NCBI GenBank assembly: GCA_029851415.1 | Contig: CM056743.1 | Location: 95,144,501-95,208,500, forward strand | Direction: 5' to 3' | Source of the DNA: Eretmocerus hayati | Lineage: Eukaryota > Arthropoda > Insecta > Hymenoptera > Aphelinidae | Length of the DNA stretch: 64,000 nt | Shown here: positions 1-11,477 of the stretch, piece by piece | Position numbering within the stretch: position 1 is the stretch's first letter | How the letters are laid out: every line of letters starts with the position of its first letter | The notes under the pieces: model-generated | Told to the model about the DNA's origin: nothing | What the model saw: only the letters and a program-made list of their open reading frames with translations | The model's database searches: none | Translations under genes and position numbers: made by a program

Positions 1-26
1 CAACATGTTCATTCAATAGCTAGTGT

Positions 27-410
27 TCATGGGTAGTCTACTCCTTGTACGGGTAATGGGACTGGTTCTATGGCTCGGATAGTCGGGGTATATGTGAGAG
101 AATATTCCTGATGTGCGTCGTGATGCCTTAGAGGGGCTTGCTGTCTGGTAAAAATAGGTATTAGTGTTCGAGTGGGCTCTAGGTCTCGAGTCGTCGTAGC
201 TGATGGTACTTTCGTCCTTGTCACCTGTTGGTCTTGTTTACCGTTTGCAATTTGTGAATTTCCCTCAACATCGGTCCCAGCAATTACGCTGTTCTTGTTT
301 CGTCTCAGTTTTCTAATTTCGAGCCATATTTCTATTTTCCTGATAAGAATACAGAGAATCACCGCAATGGTAATTGTTGTGAAAAAAGAGAGTCCTAAGT
401 ATGTGTGCAT
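27..410 (-). pseudogene. env: env, membrane anchor and cytoplasmic tail (fragment)
   Basis: This open segment encodes a strongly hydrophobic stretch near its start (about residues 7-24), followed at once by a run of basic residues and a polar tail of about 90 residues. That is the transmembrane anchor and cytoplasmic tail expected at the C-terminus of a class I fusion-type envelope protein. It follows the env ectodomain on the same strand. The roughly 300 bases between them carry a frame change and in-frame stops, so the protein cannot be made whole from this copy. The stop is at 27-29, and no LTR is visible before the window edge. Confidence 0.7.
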
Positions 411-714
411 TGTTTCCGTAACTCTCTTACGACTAGCAATATCTCGACATCGTTTTTTTATTTCATTTAGTGCAATTGAGTTTCCGCTAGATAGCTAACC
501 GTCGATATTTTCCGAAAATTCGTGATTGTCATCTTCTATTGCTAATTGTAAGTCTCGGGAGATTATCTCAGTGATATCCAGGTCAATGTCTGGCTCATAA
601 GTGATTGTATAGTCAAAGTTCATTTCATTCATCCCATGAAGGGTGGAATTATCTGCATGGGCTGTACATTATCCGTTAATCGATAATATACCCGTACCAT
701 TAAGCACGAGTTCA

Positions 715-2085
715 TCAGTTGTCCCCTCTGTACAAATTAATCAACCAACATATGGAAAATAGCCATTGTTTAGTGGATTGAAGCTGCAATAAGTATGGTG
801 TTTTGGCTGAAGTGAGTACGTAGTTACAGTCCTTGGGACGACTTATTGTTTGTTTAGCTAGTGATTGAAATTCGCCCGAATCCTCAGTGTGGCTTTCCCG
901 GATAGGTTCGATAACATCGCATAATTTTGTGTTATTTCTAACAAGGCAGTTCTGTAAATGATGTTCATCAAAGAATATATATGATCGGAAATTTATTGAC
1001 ACGAAAATATTTGAGTGTCTAGGCTCAATGGAAACGGAAGATTCACGATTTTTCAGAGAGTGTGCGGGGATGGGTAGATTATGGATACGATAATGTGTAA
1101 ATTTATTTACGTCTGCTAATGGGAATGTCAGAACAGTGAAGATCTTCTGATTGATCACATGGACATATGACTTTGAAACTGAAAAGAGGTATTTGGGTGT
1201 GATTGCACCTTTTTCCCACGGTAGTGTATGGCTAGATTTATAGTAATTTATGTCATTCAGTATGGTTTGTAATTTGTCATGGCTAAGCAGGAGCGGATGT
1301 GAGTGACCTCTCGCTGTCGTTTCAATCGCGGTTATCAGAGTTTTATAAGAGAAAATGGAATGTCCCAAAGCCATTTCGAATTCGGTTGCCCAAATTTCTA
1401 TATTTTTTCGCAATGATATCGTGTCTACTGTGTTTGACGATGAACCTAGCTCTTTTGACAACTCGTTATGTAACCTTTCTACTTCTTTTCTCTGTGAATT
1501 TATCAACTTGTGAATATCATCTAATTCAGATTCCAAAATATGAGTTATTTCTGCGGCTAATAAAGATATGTTCTGGTTTCTGTCGTAAAGGTCATTCACT
1601 TGTTTTGTTATGAGTTCACGGTCGTCTACGTCCATTGTACCAAACAATTTTCTGTTAACCCAGCCAACTATTTCTAAGGGTGCTCCTCTCTTTTTGAAAT
1701 TCTGACCACTGGCAATATTTGGCTGTGGAATGGACGGCGAGGAAAAAAATTGCGTCAAGTCTTTTCGTAAAAGGTCGAGACTATGCATCATTGCATCTAG
1801 TTTGGTTTGGGGGATCAGATTGTCACAGTCTGTAAATTTCTGAGCACATCTTTGTCTAATGGACATTAACTGCTTTTCTCTCCAATAATCCCTATCTATT
1901 AGCTTACTACAATCTATCGTTACTGATATTCTCCAATTTGATCCAATTATTCTACCTTCACCGACGTACTCATAGTCAATCCCAGGGTTTTTAGTATCAG
2001 GTATCATGTTATACGTGACATTTACATCGCTTGATGCGAGCCTGAGGCTAAGGGTGAGTATCCAAGAGAGGACCAAGAATACCAT
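715..2085 (-). pseudogene. env: env ectodomain, baculovirus-F/errantivirus type, truncated
   Basis: The open frame runs from 2151, but its first codon is GTG. The first ATG is at 2083-2085 and opens directly into a signal-peptide-like hydrophobic segment, so I take that as the start. About 130 residues later a basic KKR/G furin-type site is followed by a glycine-rich hydrophobic fusion-peptide-like stretch ending in LFGTMD, a hallmark of F-type envelope proteins of insect errantiviruses and baculoviruses. A heptad-like helical region follows. The frame ends at 715-717, before the membrane anchor, which lies out of frame at 27-410. The copy is therefore disrupted. It sits just downstream of integrase, the usual env position. 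Confidence 0.75.
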
Positions 2086-2282
2086 TCGGCGGATGTTATA
2101 GCGCACACCTGCAACAGTCGAGGGTGGATGTCGCCTGTTAGCAATGAGCACGTTTTATCTTATCTACATGTTTCAGAAACCTCTTTCCGTTGGAAGATTC
2201 TAACAGAACATTGTTGTTTCTATGAATTTCTATGATTTTGAACTTTCCATTGAAAAATTCATCAAGCTTGCCCTTTCTAGGT

Positions 2283-3017
2283 TCATTCAAGACGTAAACT
2301 GCCATTCGTTTTTTCTTTCGATGTCATCAAATTTTCTCTAGCAACATGTCTAATGTCCTTTGGAACTCTTATGAGGTTGCATAGAGAGGAGTTGTATATT
2401 TTTAACTCAAATTCGTTTGGGTATTTGTCTACTGTACGGGCTTCACGTCCGTAGATAATTTCAAAAGGGCTAAAACCTGTCGAATTGTGTACTGAGGAAT
2501 TATACTCAAACATAGCGAAGGGTACGATGGTGTCCCAGTCCTGCTTGTCCCTAGATTTTGTACGTATGTAACTACCTAGCATCGCATGACTGCGTTCTAA
2601 GGATGCATTTCCTTGAGGATGATAGCTGGTGGTAGTTATCAATTTTATACCAAAGATTTTAGCCAATGCTCCTAGTAATCTATTCTTGAAACTAGTGCCT
2701 CTGTCGCTTAGGATCACTCTTGGTACTCCGAAGTTAGCTGTAAGGTGACGGGCTAATGCGTCAGCGATAGTCACAGCACGAATATCGGGTATAGGTACTG
2801 CTAGACAAAATTTCGATAATTGACATTGCATTGTTAAAATATGTCTGTTATTTGAAGGGGTGACAGGTAAAGGTCCCACTGTATCGATAGCAATTTTTGA
2901 AAATACTTCTGAGGGCGTGTCCGATATAATCATTGGTACTTTTGTCCGTATTCCTATCAACTTTTGTTCTTGGCAGACCGTACATTTGCTGATGAATTCC
3001 TCAACGTCTCTTTTCAT
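2283..3017 (-). pseudogene. pol: Ty3/gypsy integrase
   Basis: The segment starts in the second half of the HHCC zinc finger (CTVCQ) and continues into the DDE core: D in IDTVGPL, D in LSDRGTSF, and the region with the catalytic glutamate HPQGNASLERSH. These three blocks have normal spacing for a gypsy integrase. The HH half of the zinc finger is recognisable upstream at about 3020-3110 (GGHRG-type motif) but is cut off by a stop. The C-terminal part (about 2165-2282) is readable in another frame with a basic tail. At least two disruptions therefore occur. Integrase would insert the cDNA into the host chromosome. Confidence 0.88.
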
Positions 3018-3587
3018 GCCCTTCTAAAAATATCTTTCTCGAATCCTCCTGTATGTCTTCCCCACTCCTCTATGTCCTCCAAATAAACTCGAATGCACAT
3101 CTTCTATGATCGAACTAGTCTTTTCTGCGGAGGGGACCGTGCATGTGCCATAACAGAAAGTTATTTTCAACGGGAAATCTCGGGATTCTTTCAAGAACGC
3201 ATCTCTTATTGTTGATTTCGAAAGGTTATCGGTAATTTCACCTAGCCTACCAAGCCGGAATCATTCTATGTTCGATTTTCGTATTATTTTGGAGAGGTTT
3301 TCCAGACATAATTTTAAATTTGAAGGCACGATAACATCATCTTTCCCCTCTGTGATGACTAAACTATAGATGAATTTATTTCGGTTCTTTGTAACTATCA
3401 CATCTCCCACGTCTGCATTTTATGATTTGAATTTGTCAATATCTATTGCTGATATATCGGACAATAATTTGTTATTTGGAGAAGTTAGGTCGAGATCGGC
3501 ATATATAAAATGTACAATATTATCTTTTATGTACGTGATGCATTCTCTAGAAGCTGTTACCTCCAGAGTCATGGGTTCGTTGTAATC

Positions 3588-4867
3588 TTAATCTGGTTGT
3601 ATATTAGCACCTATGTCATGAGTCGCGTCTGTCATAAGCATTGGGTGATGTGTCGTCTTCGCTGTCTTAGTTATGAGCGGTTGGGAAGGAGAGCAAGACG
3701 GCTCAGCGTTACTTCTTGTCACGCTGAGTTTGGGAGGTCGGGATGGATGGGAAGATGGTTGAGCGTTACTTTTTGTCACGCTCGGCATTTCACGATCAGT
3801 GGTGCGTTCTCTGGCTTTGACTAGGGGTATGGATCGATCATTTCGGAGTTTTTGATCTTCATCTTCAACATCGCTACTCTCTTGGGTCATCGTGCTAAGA
3901 GTTTCCCAATAACTCGGAAAATTACTTCTTCTATTTTCCTTCAGCGGAAGTGGTGTAGATTTTGCAAAGTATTTCTTGGATGGAGACATTTTAGTTCTCA
4001 TGGCTTCTGGTATTGGGGTCGTCTCAGGTGGAATGAAGGAATGCGCAACCCAGTCTTCTACAATTTCATTTGGTACTGGTTCTTTGCTCAAGTATGCTGG
4101 TGAGGAGGACGTCGATCTATCCAGGAGATTGTCTGAGGGGTCTGATCCTATATCAGAAAACGTTAGATGAGTCGTATGGTCTTTGGTTATTTCCTCGTCC
4201 CACCAATAGGTTTGGCTTCTTTCGGGTTTCGAAATTTCCGTAAGACTCTTCGACCATCTCTTGGTAGATTGAGAATCTGGTATAAAACTCCCGTCAGATG
4301 AAGAACAAGAATCGGGGTCATGAGTGATATTGTATGATATGTCTTCCTTTTTAGTGCAAGTTGGATTTTGAATCGGTGTAATGATGTAAGGCGGCTCCTG
4401 TTCGTCTGGTGTCTCAATATTACCCTTTTTTCGGTGTCAGATCGTTCAGATGACTGGTTTGTTGAGTTGGATTCTTCATCCTTGTCCAAGAGATCTGGCA
4501 GGAATGATTTGTCTCGCTGGGGAATAGAGGGTTCTTCAAAGTCTTGATCTTCAGATTCGTCAGTTGAAGTGAGAGATTTCGACGAACCCCGCCTTGTTTC
4601 TCGCGAAGACTTTAGTATGGGAATTTGAGTCCTTGGGCCTCCCTTCCTCATTCTGAGTTTTTTGGCGATGGTGCTCCCATCCAGATCCCCTTGTCCTCCG
4701 GACATATCTGTTGGTCTTTCCGGGGGCTCAATCTTGGAACCTTTCTTTCTTCCTCGCTTAGGCGGAGCCCTAGATGTAGTCGATGATGAATCTGAAATTG
4801 ATTGTTTGCGGGCATTCTCAGCTCGCTGCTGTAAAGTCTTTGTCGGTCTAGGACGTGAAGGCAGCAT
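3588..4867 (-). pseudogene. pol: Disordered Ser/Lys-rich pol linker between RNase H and integrase
   Basis: Two main open segments (4187-4867 and 3588-4091) fill the space between RNase H and the integrase zinc finger. They are low in hydrophobics and rich in Ser, Arg, Lys, Glu and Pro, with a basic KRGRKKGSK cluster near the N-terminus reminiscent of an AT-hook, then acidic serine tracts. About 1.8 kb separates the end of RNase H from integrase, much longer than the connector usual in gypsy elements. I see no catalytic motif. It may be an acquired nuclear-targeting or chromatin-tethering segment; that function is inference. The two segments are out of frame with each other. The second shares a frame with integrase, with intervening stops. 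Confidence 0.5.
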
Positions 4868-4878
4868 TTCTACTGATG

Positions 4879-5477
4879 TTACGGGCGAATCAGAGTGAGA
4901 ACTCTCTTCAGACTCAGATGATAAGCAGGAGCACTCTTCATTATTTGTGAGCGTTGGTCCAGGGTGATCAGAGAGCTGGGTTTCAAGTGGGTTGCAAGAA
5001 AGTGCGTCTGCGTTGGTATTCTGTACTCCAGGCTTATATTTGAAGGTATATTATACCCCCTGAGTTTAGCCCTCCAACGGTTAAATCTGCTCATGGGATC
5101 CTTGATGGATTCGATCCAGGTTAAGGGCTCGTGGTCTCCGTAGATGGTGAAATGGCGTCCGTACAAAAAGTGACGGAAGTGTTGAACGGAATTAACGACA
5201 GCCAGACACACTCTCTCTCTGTTGCAGGATAATTTCTTTCTGCTTTAGATAAAGATTTCGATATGTAAGCGATGGGTTGGTCCTTGCCAGGTTTTCCTCG
5301 AGAAAGTACTGCTCCTATGGCCCCGTTTGAAGCATCACAGGTCAAAATGGAGGGCTTGTCAAAATCAGCAGGAATGAGGACGGGAGCCTCACACAAAGCT
5401 TGTTTGAGGGTATCAAAACTCTTCTGTTGTTCTTCCCTCCACTCGAATTTCACGCCCTTGGAAAGGAGGTCATTCAT
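4879..5477 (-). pseudogene. pol: Ty3/gypsy RNase H
   Basis: Two overlapping open segments (5121-5477 and 4879-5211) in different frames encode the RNase H domain. The first contains TCDASNGAIGAVLSR, the first catalytic-aspartate block, and ends with the YISKSLSKAERNYPATERE helix block. The second contains YGDHEPLTW. A single-base frame change near 5200 separates them. RNase H would degrade the RNA template during reverse transcription. The segment directly follows RT, as expected. Confidence 0.85.
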
Positions 5478-5533
5478 GGGTTTCGCCTTCTTTGAGAAAT
5501 CTTTAATGAAGCGTCGATAGTAGTTCGCGAGGC

Positions 5534-6583
5534 CTAAAAATGATTTGATGTTGCGCGTTGTTTTAGGCGTAGGAAAATTTCGAACGGCATCCAGTTTTGG
5601 AGGGTCGGGCCTAACTCCGCGTCTGTCAATGATGTGACCAAGATATTTATTTCAGGCGTTAAGAATTTACACTTATCTGGCTGGAGTTTCATACCAGCAT
5701 CCGACAGCCGTTGGAAGACTGTGTAAATTTTCTCTATATAAGCATTTAGCGAACCTGAAAAGACTAGTGTATCATCCATATAAATGTAAATTTCGATGCC
5801 TTGTAATCCGCTCATTACGTTATCAATAGCTCGCTGGAAAGAAGCTGGACCATTACATAAACCAAAAGGCATAATTAGCCATTCAAATAAACCATACGCA
5901 GTTCGGAATGCTGTCTTTGGACGGTCAGAAGGGTTAACTTGAATTTGATGAAATCCGCTCACAAGGTCATATACCGGAAAATATTTTGATTTTCCCATCA
6001 ACTCTAGGATCTCTTGGATGTTGGGTAATGGATAGGCAACTGGAATGGTTTTCTCGTTCAACTTACGATAATCAATGACTAGCCTGCAACGCCTTTTCCC
6101 ATCAGGACCCGGTTTTTTCGGTACAATCCATAGGGGGCTTACCCAGGGACTGTTAAAGTGTTGAATTGAATGATCTTGGAGTAATTTGATAATTTGTTCG
6201 CGAATTTCTTTGTGGAGGCTGGGTGGGTATCTATACTGCTTGGAAGTGGTGGGTTCGTCATTTCGTGTAACAATATAATGTATATATTTCGTTTTTGATG
6301 GCAAGTCTCCGGGCAACATAAATATATGATGGAATTTTCGAACTATCCGTCTCAATTTCTTCCGACCATGACGACAATGATGGGTTCGCAATAGAAGCTT
6401 TACTATGATCTTGACTCTCTCTGATTTAGATAATGGTTTCATCGGTCCTATTGGTTCGGGCTCAGAATCAACGCATTCATCTGAAAGTTCTAGGTCATAT
6501 TGATCTAAGTTTTGGAGAGGTACTTCCATTGTGATATCTCTGTCTAACGTGTTAGTGGCTATGGCATAGCATACGCCATTCAA
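5534..6583 (-). pseudogene. pol: Ty3/gypsy reverse transcriptase
   Basis: The 349-residue open segment covers the RT palm and fingers. It shows the WIVPKKPGPDGKRRCRLVIDYR block, the catalytic block DLVSGFHQIQV, the FRTAYGLFEWLIMPFGLCNGP block, and the active site IYIYMDDTLVFSG with an intact YMDD. A proline-rich N-terminal extension precedes the RT core. The reading frame breaks after the active site, where the thumb region goes out of frame, and RNase H resumes in another frame. The active-site residues themselves are intact. Confidence 0.92.
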
Positions 6584-6603
6584 TACTTCAACAGTACATT
6601 CTC

Positions 6604-7383
6604 CTAAGAAAACCCCTTTCTTTGTTTTAACAAAGGGTAAGTAGGCGTCGCCGTCAGGGAGGTCAGTCCAAATTTTGACGGGGGCTTTTGATTTGGCAGG
6701 TATAGTAACCGAGTAGATATTTTCTGCGTTAACAGTTTCAGCGCTAGCATCGCTGTCCTGATAAGGGAGTTCCTGTCATTGGTCTTCACTCGCCCGATTC
6801 ACTTGGTCCATGTTCGGGGTGTCGTGAGTAATTGTTGCGTTAGCGTGTAACTCATTGGAGTTCTGAGGCTCATGAGTTACCTCGAGTGATTCATGAGTTA
6901 CGGTGATGTTACTATTTTTTCGTAACTCAAGAGGTGTTGTGTCTGTCTCCGTGACGTTAAGTCGGCGTTTTTCTGGGAAAATGATTCCATCCGTCGTTGG
7001 GTAAAAGGAAATTTCTTCTTCGTCAACTTCGACGTCTCCCTCGTAGTCTGAGGAATCTAGCTTAGTTTTGGGCGGAAGGAAGGATATGGGGTGTTCTCTC
7101 TCCATCGAATGACACTAAGTTTTTTATCAAACAATATCCATGCTCCATATTTCCGAAAATAATTTGATCCTAAGGTAATGTCATATTTCACTATGTAGTC
7201 TGGAGGAAGTACATGGAGTCTCATTTCTTTACCAAAAATACAAGTTTTGATCACTCCGAGAGTGTAAATAGGCTCTTCAAATACTCCCGTGACACGTATG
7301 ATACGTGAGACATCCATTTTAATGTCAGGTCTACATGAAGTGAGGCGAACGGTGCAAATATCTGCCCCGGTATCGAGATACAC
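6604..7383 (-). pseudogene. pol: Ty3/gypsy protease and protease-RT linker
   Basis: The first segment (7057-7383) opens with YLDTGAD, the aspartic protease active site. After about 60 residues comes ITLGSNYFRKYGA, matching the second conserved block of retroviral-type proteases. Two further segments in other frames (6776-7105 and 6604-6789) form an acidic, Thr-rich linker leading to RT. The frame differs from gag upstream, as is normal when pol is reached by frameshifting, but the two later frame changes are damage. The protease would process Gag and Pol. Confidence 0.8.
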
Positions 7384-7433
7384 TAAACCCTGATTTGCTT
7401 AAAGCATATCATGCTCAATTTTTATCATCGGCC

Positions 7434-8814
7434 CTATTCCTGGGCTTTCGGCAGTTCGTAATTTCCTACGCTCATTATTTTGATTTGGGATTTCATTGGC
7501 GTGCCCGCCGTCGATCCTTGACTGCGGGCAGGCTGGGAGTTTAAATGCTGGGCAGAATTAGGGTTAGCAGTGTGTTGACGGGTGGAGTTCTGTGGGTTTT
7601 GGTTTTGCCAAACTCTGTCTCTTTGATATGTATCAGAGGGATACGGAGAGGGTGGAGAATATCCAGGATATATAGGGGGTTGATAGGGAAATGGGCAGTA
7701 TGGATAGTAGCCTTGGGGCGGATAAAAGGGATAAGGGCCCAGAGGAAAATTCCGATAGGGTGATGGTGACCTGTACGGAGAATTCGATTGATTATAGGGT
7801 GATGGGGATCGTTGATAAGGAGAAGGAGGTCGAGGGGCAGGAGATGATGGCCATCCGTTGATGTTTGTATTGGATCTCTCGGGGCTCTTGGATGAATAAC
7901 TCAGGTTTGGATGAGCTATTAGTCTACCGTTGGAATCATATCTCATGGGAGGAGGGGCAGTTACGTCATTTCGGTCGTAGTGGTAGGGTACAGAATTCCT
8001 GTCATATATTCTAGAGTCATTTTTGTCCATAAATGTGACTTGTTCGGGTCTACTTCGATTAGGTTCTGGTGCTTTATCTTCGCGAGGTGGATCAATACTG
8101 GTGTATTGAATTTCTGTTCTATTGATGTTAAAACTGATTGCAAAGCTCTCAGCTTTTCCGGCAGCTTCAAGTGCTGCTGCCATTGTTCTTGGTGCTATCA
8201 ATATAATACCACTTCTCATGCTATCAGGAAGACCGCGAATGAAAGCGTTCAAGCCTAATACCTCTAATTGGGGTCGATGCTCTACGTCATCTTCTTGTAC
8301 AGTGCTATTCAGGGCTGCAATGGCCCCTCTAATGAATCCTTTTATTCTATCGTGAAATTGTCGAGCAGTTTCATTTTTCTTCATTTTGATACTCATAATC
8401 TCATTTACGTAGTAATCATATGGCTTCCTAGAAGAAAAGTTTAGTTTCAAAATTTCTTCTAATCTTTCAGAAGTCTGAATATCTTCGTCTCTCAAACATT
8501 TTCTGGCATCTCCTCGGATTTTAGTAAGCAGTCCTCGTGAAAAGTCTTTTTCTTTATTCTCAGAGATAATACCTTTGTTATTTTTCACATCTTGGACGAA
8601 GTCAGTCAAGGGTGTAGTCCCGTCATACTCTCTGATGTTCGCAAGAGCTTCTCGTATTATTTTGTGTAGAGTCTAAAAGTGAGTCATATGTGAGTTTCAA
8701 ATGTTCCTGATCCGTGAGGTTTCTTTGTGAGATAAATGTCTTCAAAGCTTCTTCTCGTGCTTTCGCATCGACAATAGCATTGATTTGTTCAATGGATTCA
8801 TTTAGATCATCCAT
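7434..8814 (-). pseudogene. gag: gag of the env-bearing gypsy element
   Basis: The ATG at 8812-8814 starts a 63-residue open segment. The frame then shifts by one base near 8660 into a 391-residue segment ending at 7434. The N-terminal half is helical and contains LTKIRGDARKCL and LGLNAFIRGLP, typical of errantivirus-like capsid domains. The C-terminal 200 residues are rich in Pro, Ser, Tyr and Gln with repeated SPYRSPSPY-type motifs. I see no CCHC knuckle, which also fits errantivirus gag. Apart from the one frameshift the protein is nearly complete. Confidence 0.8.
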
Positions 8815-8889
8815 GGTAAGTCAGAAGTGATATCAAATTAGAGTGAATGTAGTTTGAAGATATTGGTTCTACCCTACGGTATTCTAAGG

Positions 8890-8966
8890 TCCACGTTATT
8901 CTCTGTTATGCGTTATTCTCGGTCACGCGTTATTTTCTGTCACGCGTTATTCTTTGTCATATGTTA
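8890..8966 (-). repeat. 17-bp tandem array in the gypsy leader (GTCACGCGTTATTCTYT)
   Basis: About five degenerate copies of a 17-bp unit with core CACGCGTTATT lie between the primer-binding site and gag. The CACGCG core recurs in palindromic repeats of the LTR U3 at 18620-18722. In Drosophila gypsy the same position holds the Su(Hw) insulator sites. A comparable protein-binding role here is only an inference from position. Confidence 0.75.
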
Positions 8967-9189
8967 TTGGGTCGAGCTTGAATGTCGAAACTTCAACTGA
9001 TTGGGATCAGTCAGAAAGAGGTTGCAGACCCTGCAGAATTTGGAAATGTTGTTGGCGTAATGTCATACGTCGATTGAATTGCAAAAAGTCAGGAGTTTAC
9101 ATTAGGACCGTTCAAAACTTGGGAGTTAGAAAAGCTATGTGCAACTATGACTGTTCCCCACAAGGGATTTCTAATCCAAATGTCGTGGG

Positions 9190-9212
9190 TTCGTTCCCCA
9201 CAAGGGATGCCA
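9190..9212 (-). other. Primer-binding site of the gypsy element
   Basis: On the plus strand the sequence resembles the 3' end of a tRNA: a T-arm stem-loop followed by AAGGGATGCCA, ending in CCA three bases before the LTR (starts 9216). A G discriminator base would suit a Ser-, Arg- or Asn-type tRNA, but I cannot assign one. Confidence 0.6.
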
Positions 9213-9215
9213 AAA

Positions 9216-9294
9216 TGTTACGACCCGAATGGAGGGCTCGGGCTAACAAATATATTGAAGTTCGTTAGAAACAGTCGTATGGGCGGACTGCCCA
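9216..9294 (-). repeat. gypsy 5' LTR, inner fragment (R/U5 end)
   Basis: Starts TGTTACGACCCG three bases after the primer-binding site and is cut at 9294 by the BEL/Pao LTR. The interrupted LTR appears to continue at 16598-16804 and 17890-18844 and to end ...CGGGACGCCACA, giving TG...CA termini with imperfect inverted ends. Total length without insertions is about 1.24 kb. Confidence 0.6.
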
Positions 9295-9611
9295 TGTTCA
9301 TAGAGTAGTGAAGGTAGATCCAATAAATGCACAAACTTGAATCTGGATTTGAGTGTCACTTTAATGAAGTTTTGACAGATGCCTTTCATTGCGCAAGAGG
9401 CTACATCATTATGCGTGTGCACTGTTCGACGGTTGTCGGAAGAGCGAGAGAGTGGCGCGAGCCACGAAAGCTCATACTCGAAAAGTTGAATTATCCAGGT
9501 CACGCGGGACCTGAGTAAACAAATTTGAGCTTGGCACAGTTTTGTACAACATCGCTGGTTACAGTCAGAAATTGCTGACTATGACACGATAAATTCGTTT
9601 GAAATTGAACA
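9295..9611 (-). repeat. BEL/Pao 3' LTR
   Basis: 317 bp, TGTTCATAG...ATTGAACA, matching 16283-16597 with a modest number of substitutions and two small indels. Confidence 0.9.
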
Positions 9612-9629
9612 TTCCGCCCTCTTCTTTCG
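9612..9629 (-). other. BEL/Pao polypurine tract
   Basis: The minus strand reads GAAAGAAGAGGGCGGAA immediately before the 3' LTR, the expected plus-strand primer tract. Confidence 0.75.
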
Positions 9630-9779
9630 GCATGGCAGAAAAAAAAATTCATTAATGTATCATAACAATATGAGGCATAGTAAGCTAGAGAGAGATAAGA
9701 ACATAATTCCACAACCAAATAGAACAATATGGGTATATGAATCAATAAAGTGAATGTTCATCATTATGCGTTATCTTTA

Positions 9780-11477
9780 TCAGTTGTCTTGACTGGATAA
9801 TAGAACCAGTTTATGAATTGGTCGCATCAATTGTGAAGAGCTGTTGGTACGGAGGGTAGCGACTCTGGTGCGCTTATCTTTTCCAGGGTGCACCTTGATC
9901 ACTCGGGCTAGGGGCCACCGTGCAATGGGCACTCGTTCGTCTTCAATGAAGATCAAATCATTGACTTTGATATCAGGTGTGGGCACCGCCCACTTGTGAC
10001 GCTTCTGGAGGGCTTGTAGGTACTCTGTAGACCAACGTCTCCAGAAGTTCTGTTGTTATTGCGGAATCAATCTCCAACGCTCCAATGGTGGGATCCGTTC
10101 CTGAGTCAAATCTGGTTCTGGAATGATAAATGATTCAGACTGAATTAAGAAATGAGCTGGGGTCGAAGGATTCATGTCGTTTGGTTCGTCTGAAAGAGGG
10201 GTGAGAAGACGAGAATTCAGAATTGCCTGTATTTGGTAGAGGAATGTGGAAAGTTCCTCGAACGTCAATTTGTTTTCACCAGTCACGCGATTCAAGTGAT
10301 GTTCGATGGATTTAACGGCCGCTTCCCAAAGTCCACCAAAATGCGGAGCTCCTGGGGGGTTGAGGTGCCAGTTAGTCATCATTCCGGACAAAGTGGTGAT
10401 TGTTGAATTAAAGGTAGTTGAGGCCTTCGTAAACAATTGTTTTAGCTCGCGAGCGGCTCCTATGAAAGTGGTGCCTTGGTCGCTGTATAAGTCTGAGCAA
10501 TGACCACGCCGGGAGATGAATCTGATGAAAGCTGCTATGAAAGCTGCCGAGGAATAGTCTGAGACGACTTCAAGATGTACCGCACGTGTACTCATACATA
10601 CAAATACGACAATATAACCCTTTTGTGCTTCATGACCGCGCCCGGGTGAAGTGCGTACCCATATGGGGCCAGCATAATCCACTCCAGTTTTTGAGAAAGG
10701 ACGTGAGATTTGGACACGGCTTTCGGGTAACTGTCCCATCATTTGATGTGATGTTGCAGCGCGATAACGCACACAAACCGGACATTGATAAATTGTTCTT
10801 TTTACCGCATTGCGACCTCGCAAGATCCAAACTTCTTGGCGCAGAGAGGCGAGAGTGATCTGAGTACCTCCATGCAAGGTGAGCGCGTGAAATTTTCGAA
10901 CTATGAGATGAGTGAAGGGGTGGTCGTAAGGTAATATTATGGGGTGTTTCTGATTGATATTGAGATTTGAGTATTCCAATCTGCCCCCGACTCTCAGAAT
11001 TTCATGAATGATAATGGGAGAGAGTTTACGAAGTTCGTGGCTGTTTCGCAAGGGCCGATCGTTAGAAATCAATTTAATTCCTTCACGATATACTGCATGT
11101 TGGATCGTATGGATCCGAGAGAGTTTAGCTCGTTCCTTTTTTTCATATGTTAGTGCTCCCTTGGGAGTGGGTAACTGAGCCCAGGGCTTATTTTGAATGA
11201 AATCTGACGTTTCACAGATAGAAAAAAGTGTGGGTCTCAGAATTGAAATGAATCCGAGATAGTAAGCAGTAGCATTGATCATCTTGGAATACGATGATTG
11301 GGTCTCTAGCATGTTCAAGCAAGGGGTGAGTAAGCCTCTGGATACAACAGGATTTGTTGTCATATGTATAGTAGGTACTGGTGGGGATGAAGTTGATGCA
11401 TCAATATGCGATGAGTTTGGAAACTGATTTCGATTCAGGCTATGACGCAGGGGGTGATGATCACCATCCAGGCCCAT
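9780..11477 (-). pseudogene. pol: BEL/Pao integrase
   Basis: The 473-residue segment at 10056-11477 holds the zinc-binding region (H...LHGG, then CPVCVRYRA) and the DDE core: TGVDYAGPI, LYSDQGTTFIGA and the block APHFGGLWEAAVKS with the glutamate, all in the form typical of BEL/Pao. A single ochre stop at 10056-10058 interrupts the frame. The same frame resumes and runs to 9780 with the conserved C-terminal domain (VNDLIFI...WPLARV...T...LRPIHKLVLL-like). One point mutation therefore kills an otherwise nearly complete integrase. Upstream it is in a different frame from RNase H. Confidence 0.9.

Larger units (their letters stand above)
1..9294 (-). mobile_element. Env-bearing Ty3/gypsy (errantivirus-like) retrotransposon, decayed
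   Basis: Reading right to left, the order is LTR fragment, primer-binding site, leader, gag, protease, RT, RNase H, a long linker, integrase and env. This is the gag-pol-env order of insect errantiviruses. Almost every adjacent pair of open segments is in a different frame and several in-frame stops occur, so this copy is dead. The 3' LTR would lie left of base 1. The 5' LTR is broken by later insertions and resumes at 16598-16804 and 17890-18844. The element is older than the BEL/Pao insertion that splits its LTR. The errantivirus-like assignment rests on the fusion-type env; the exact clade is inferred. Confidence 0.85.
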
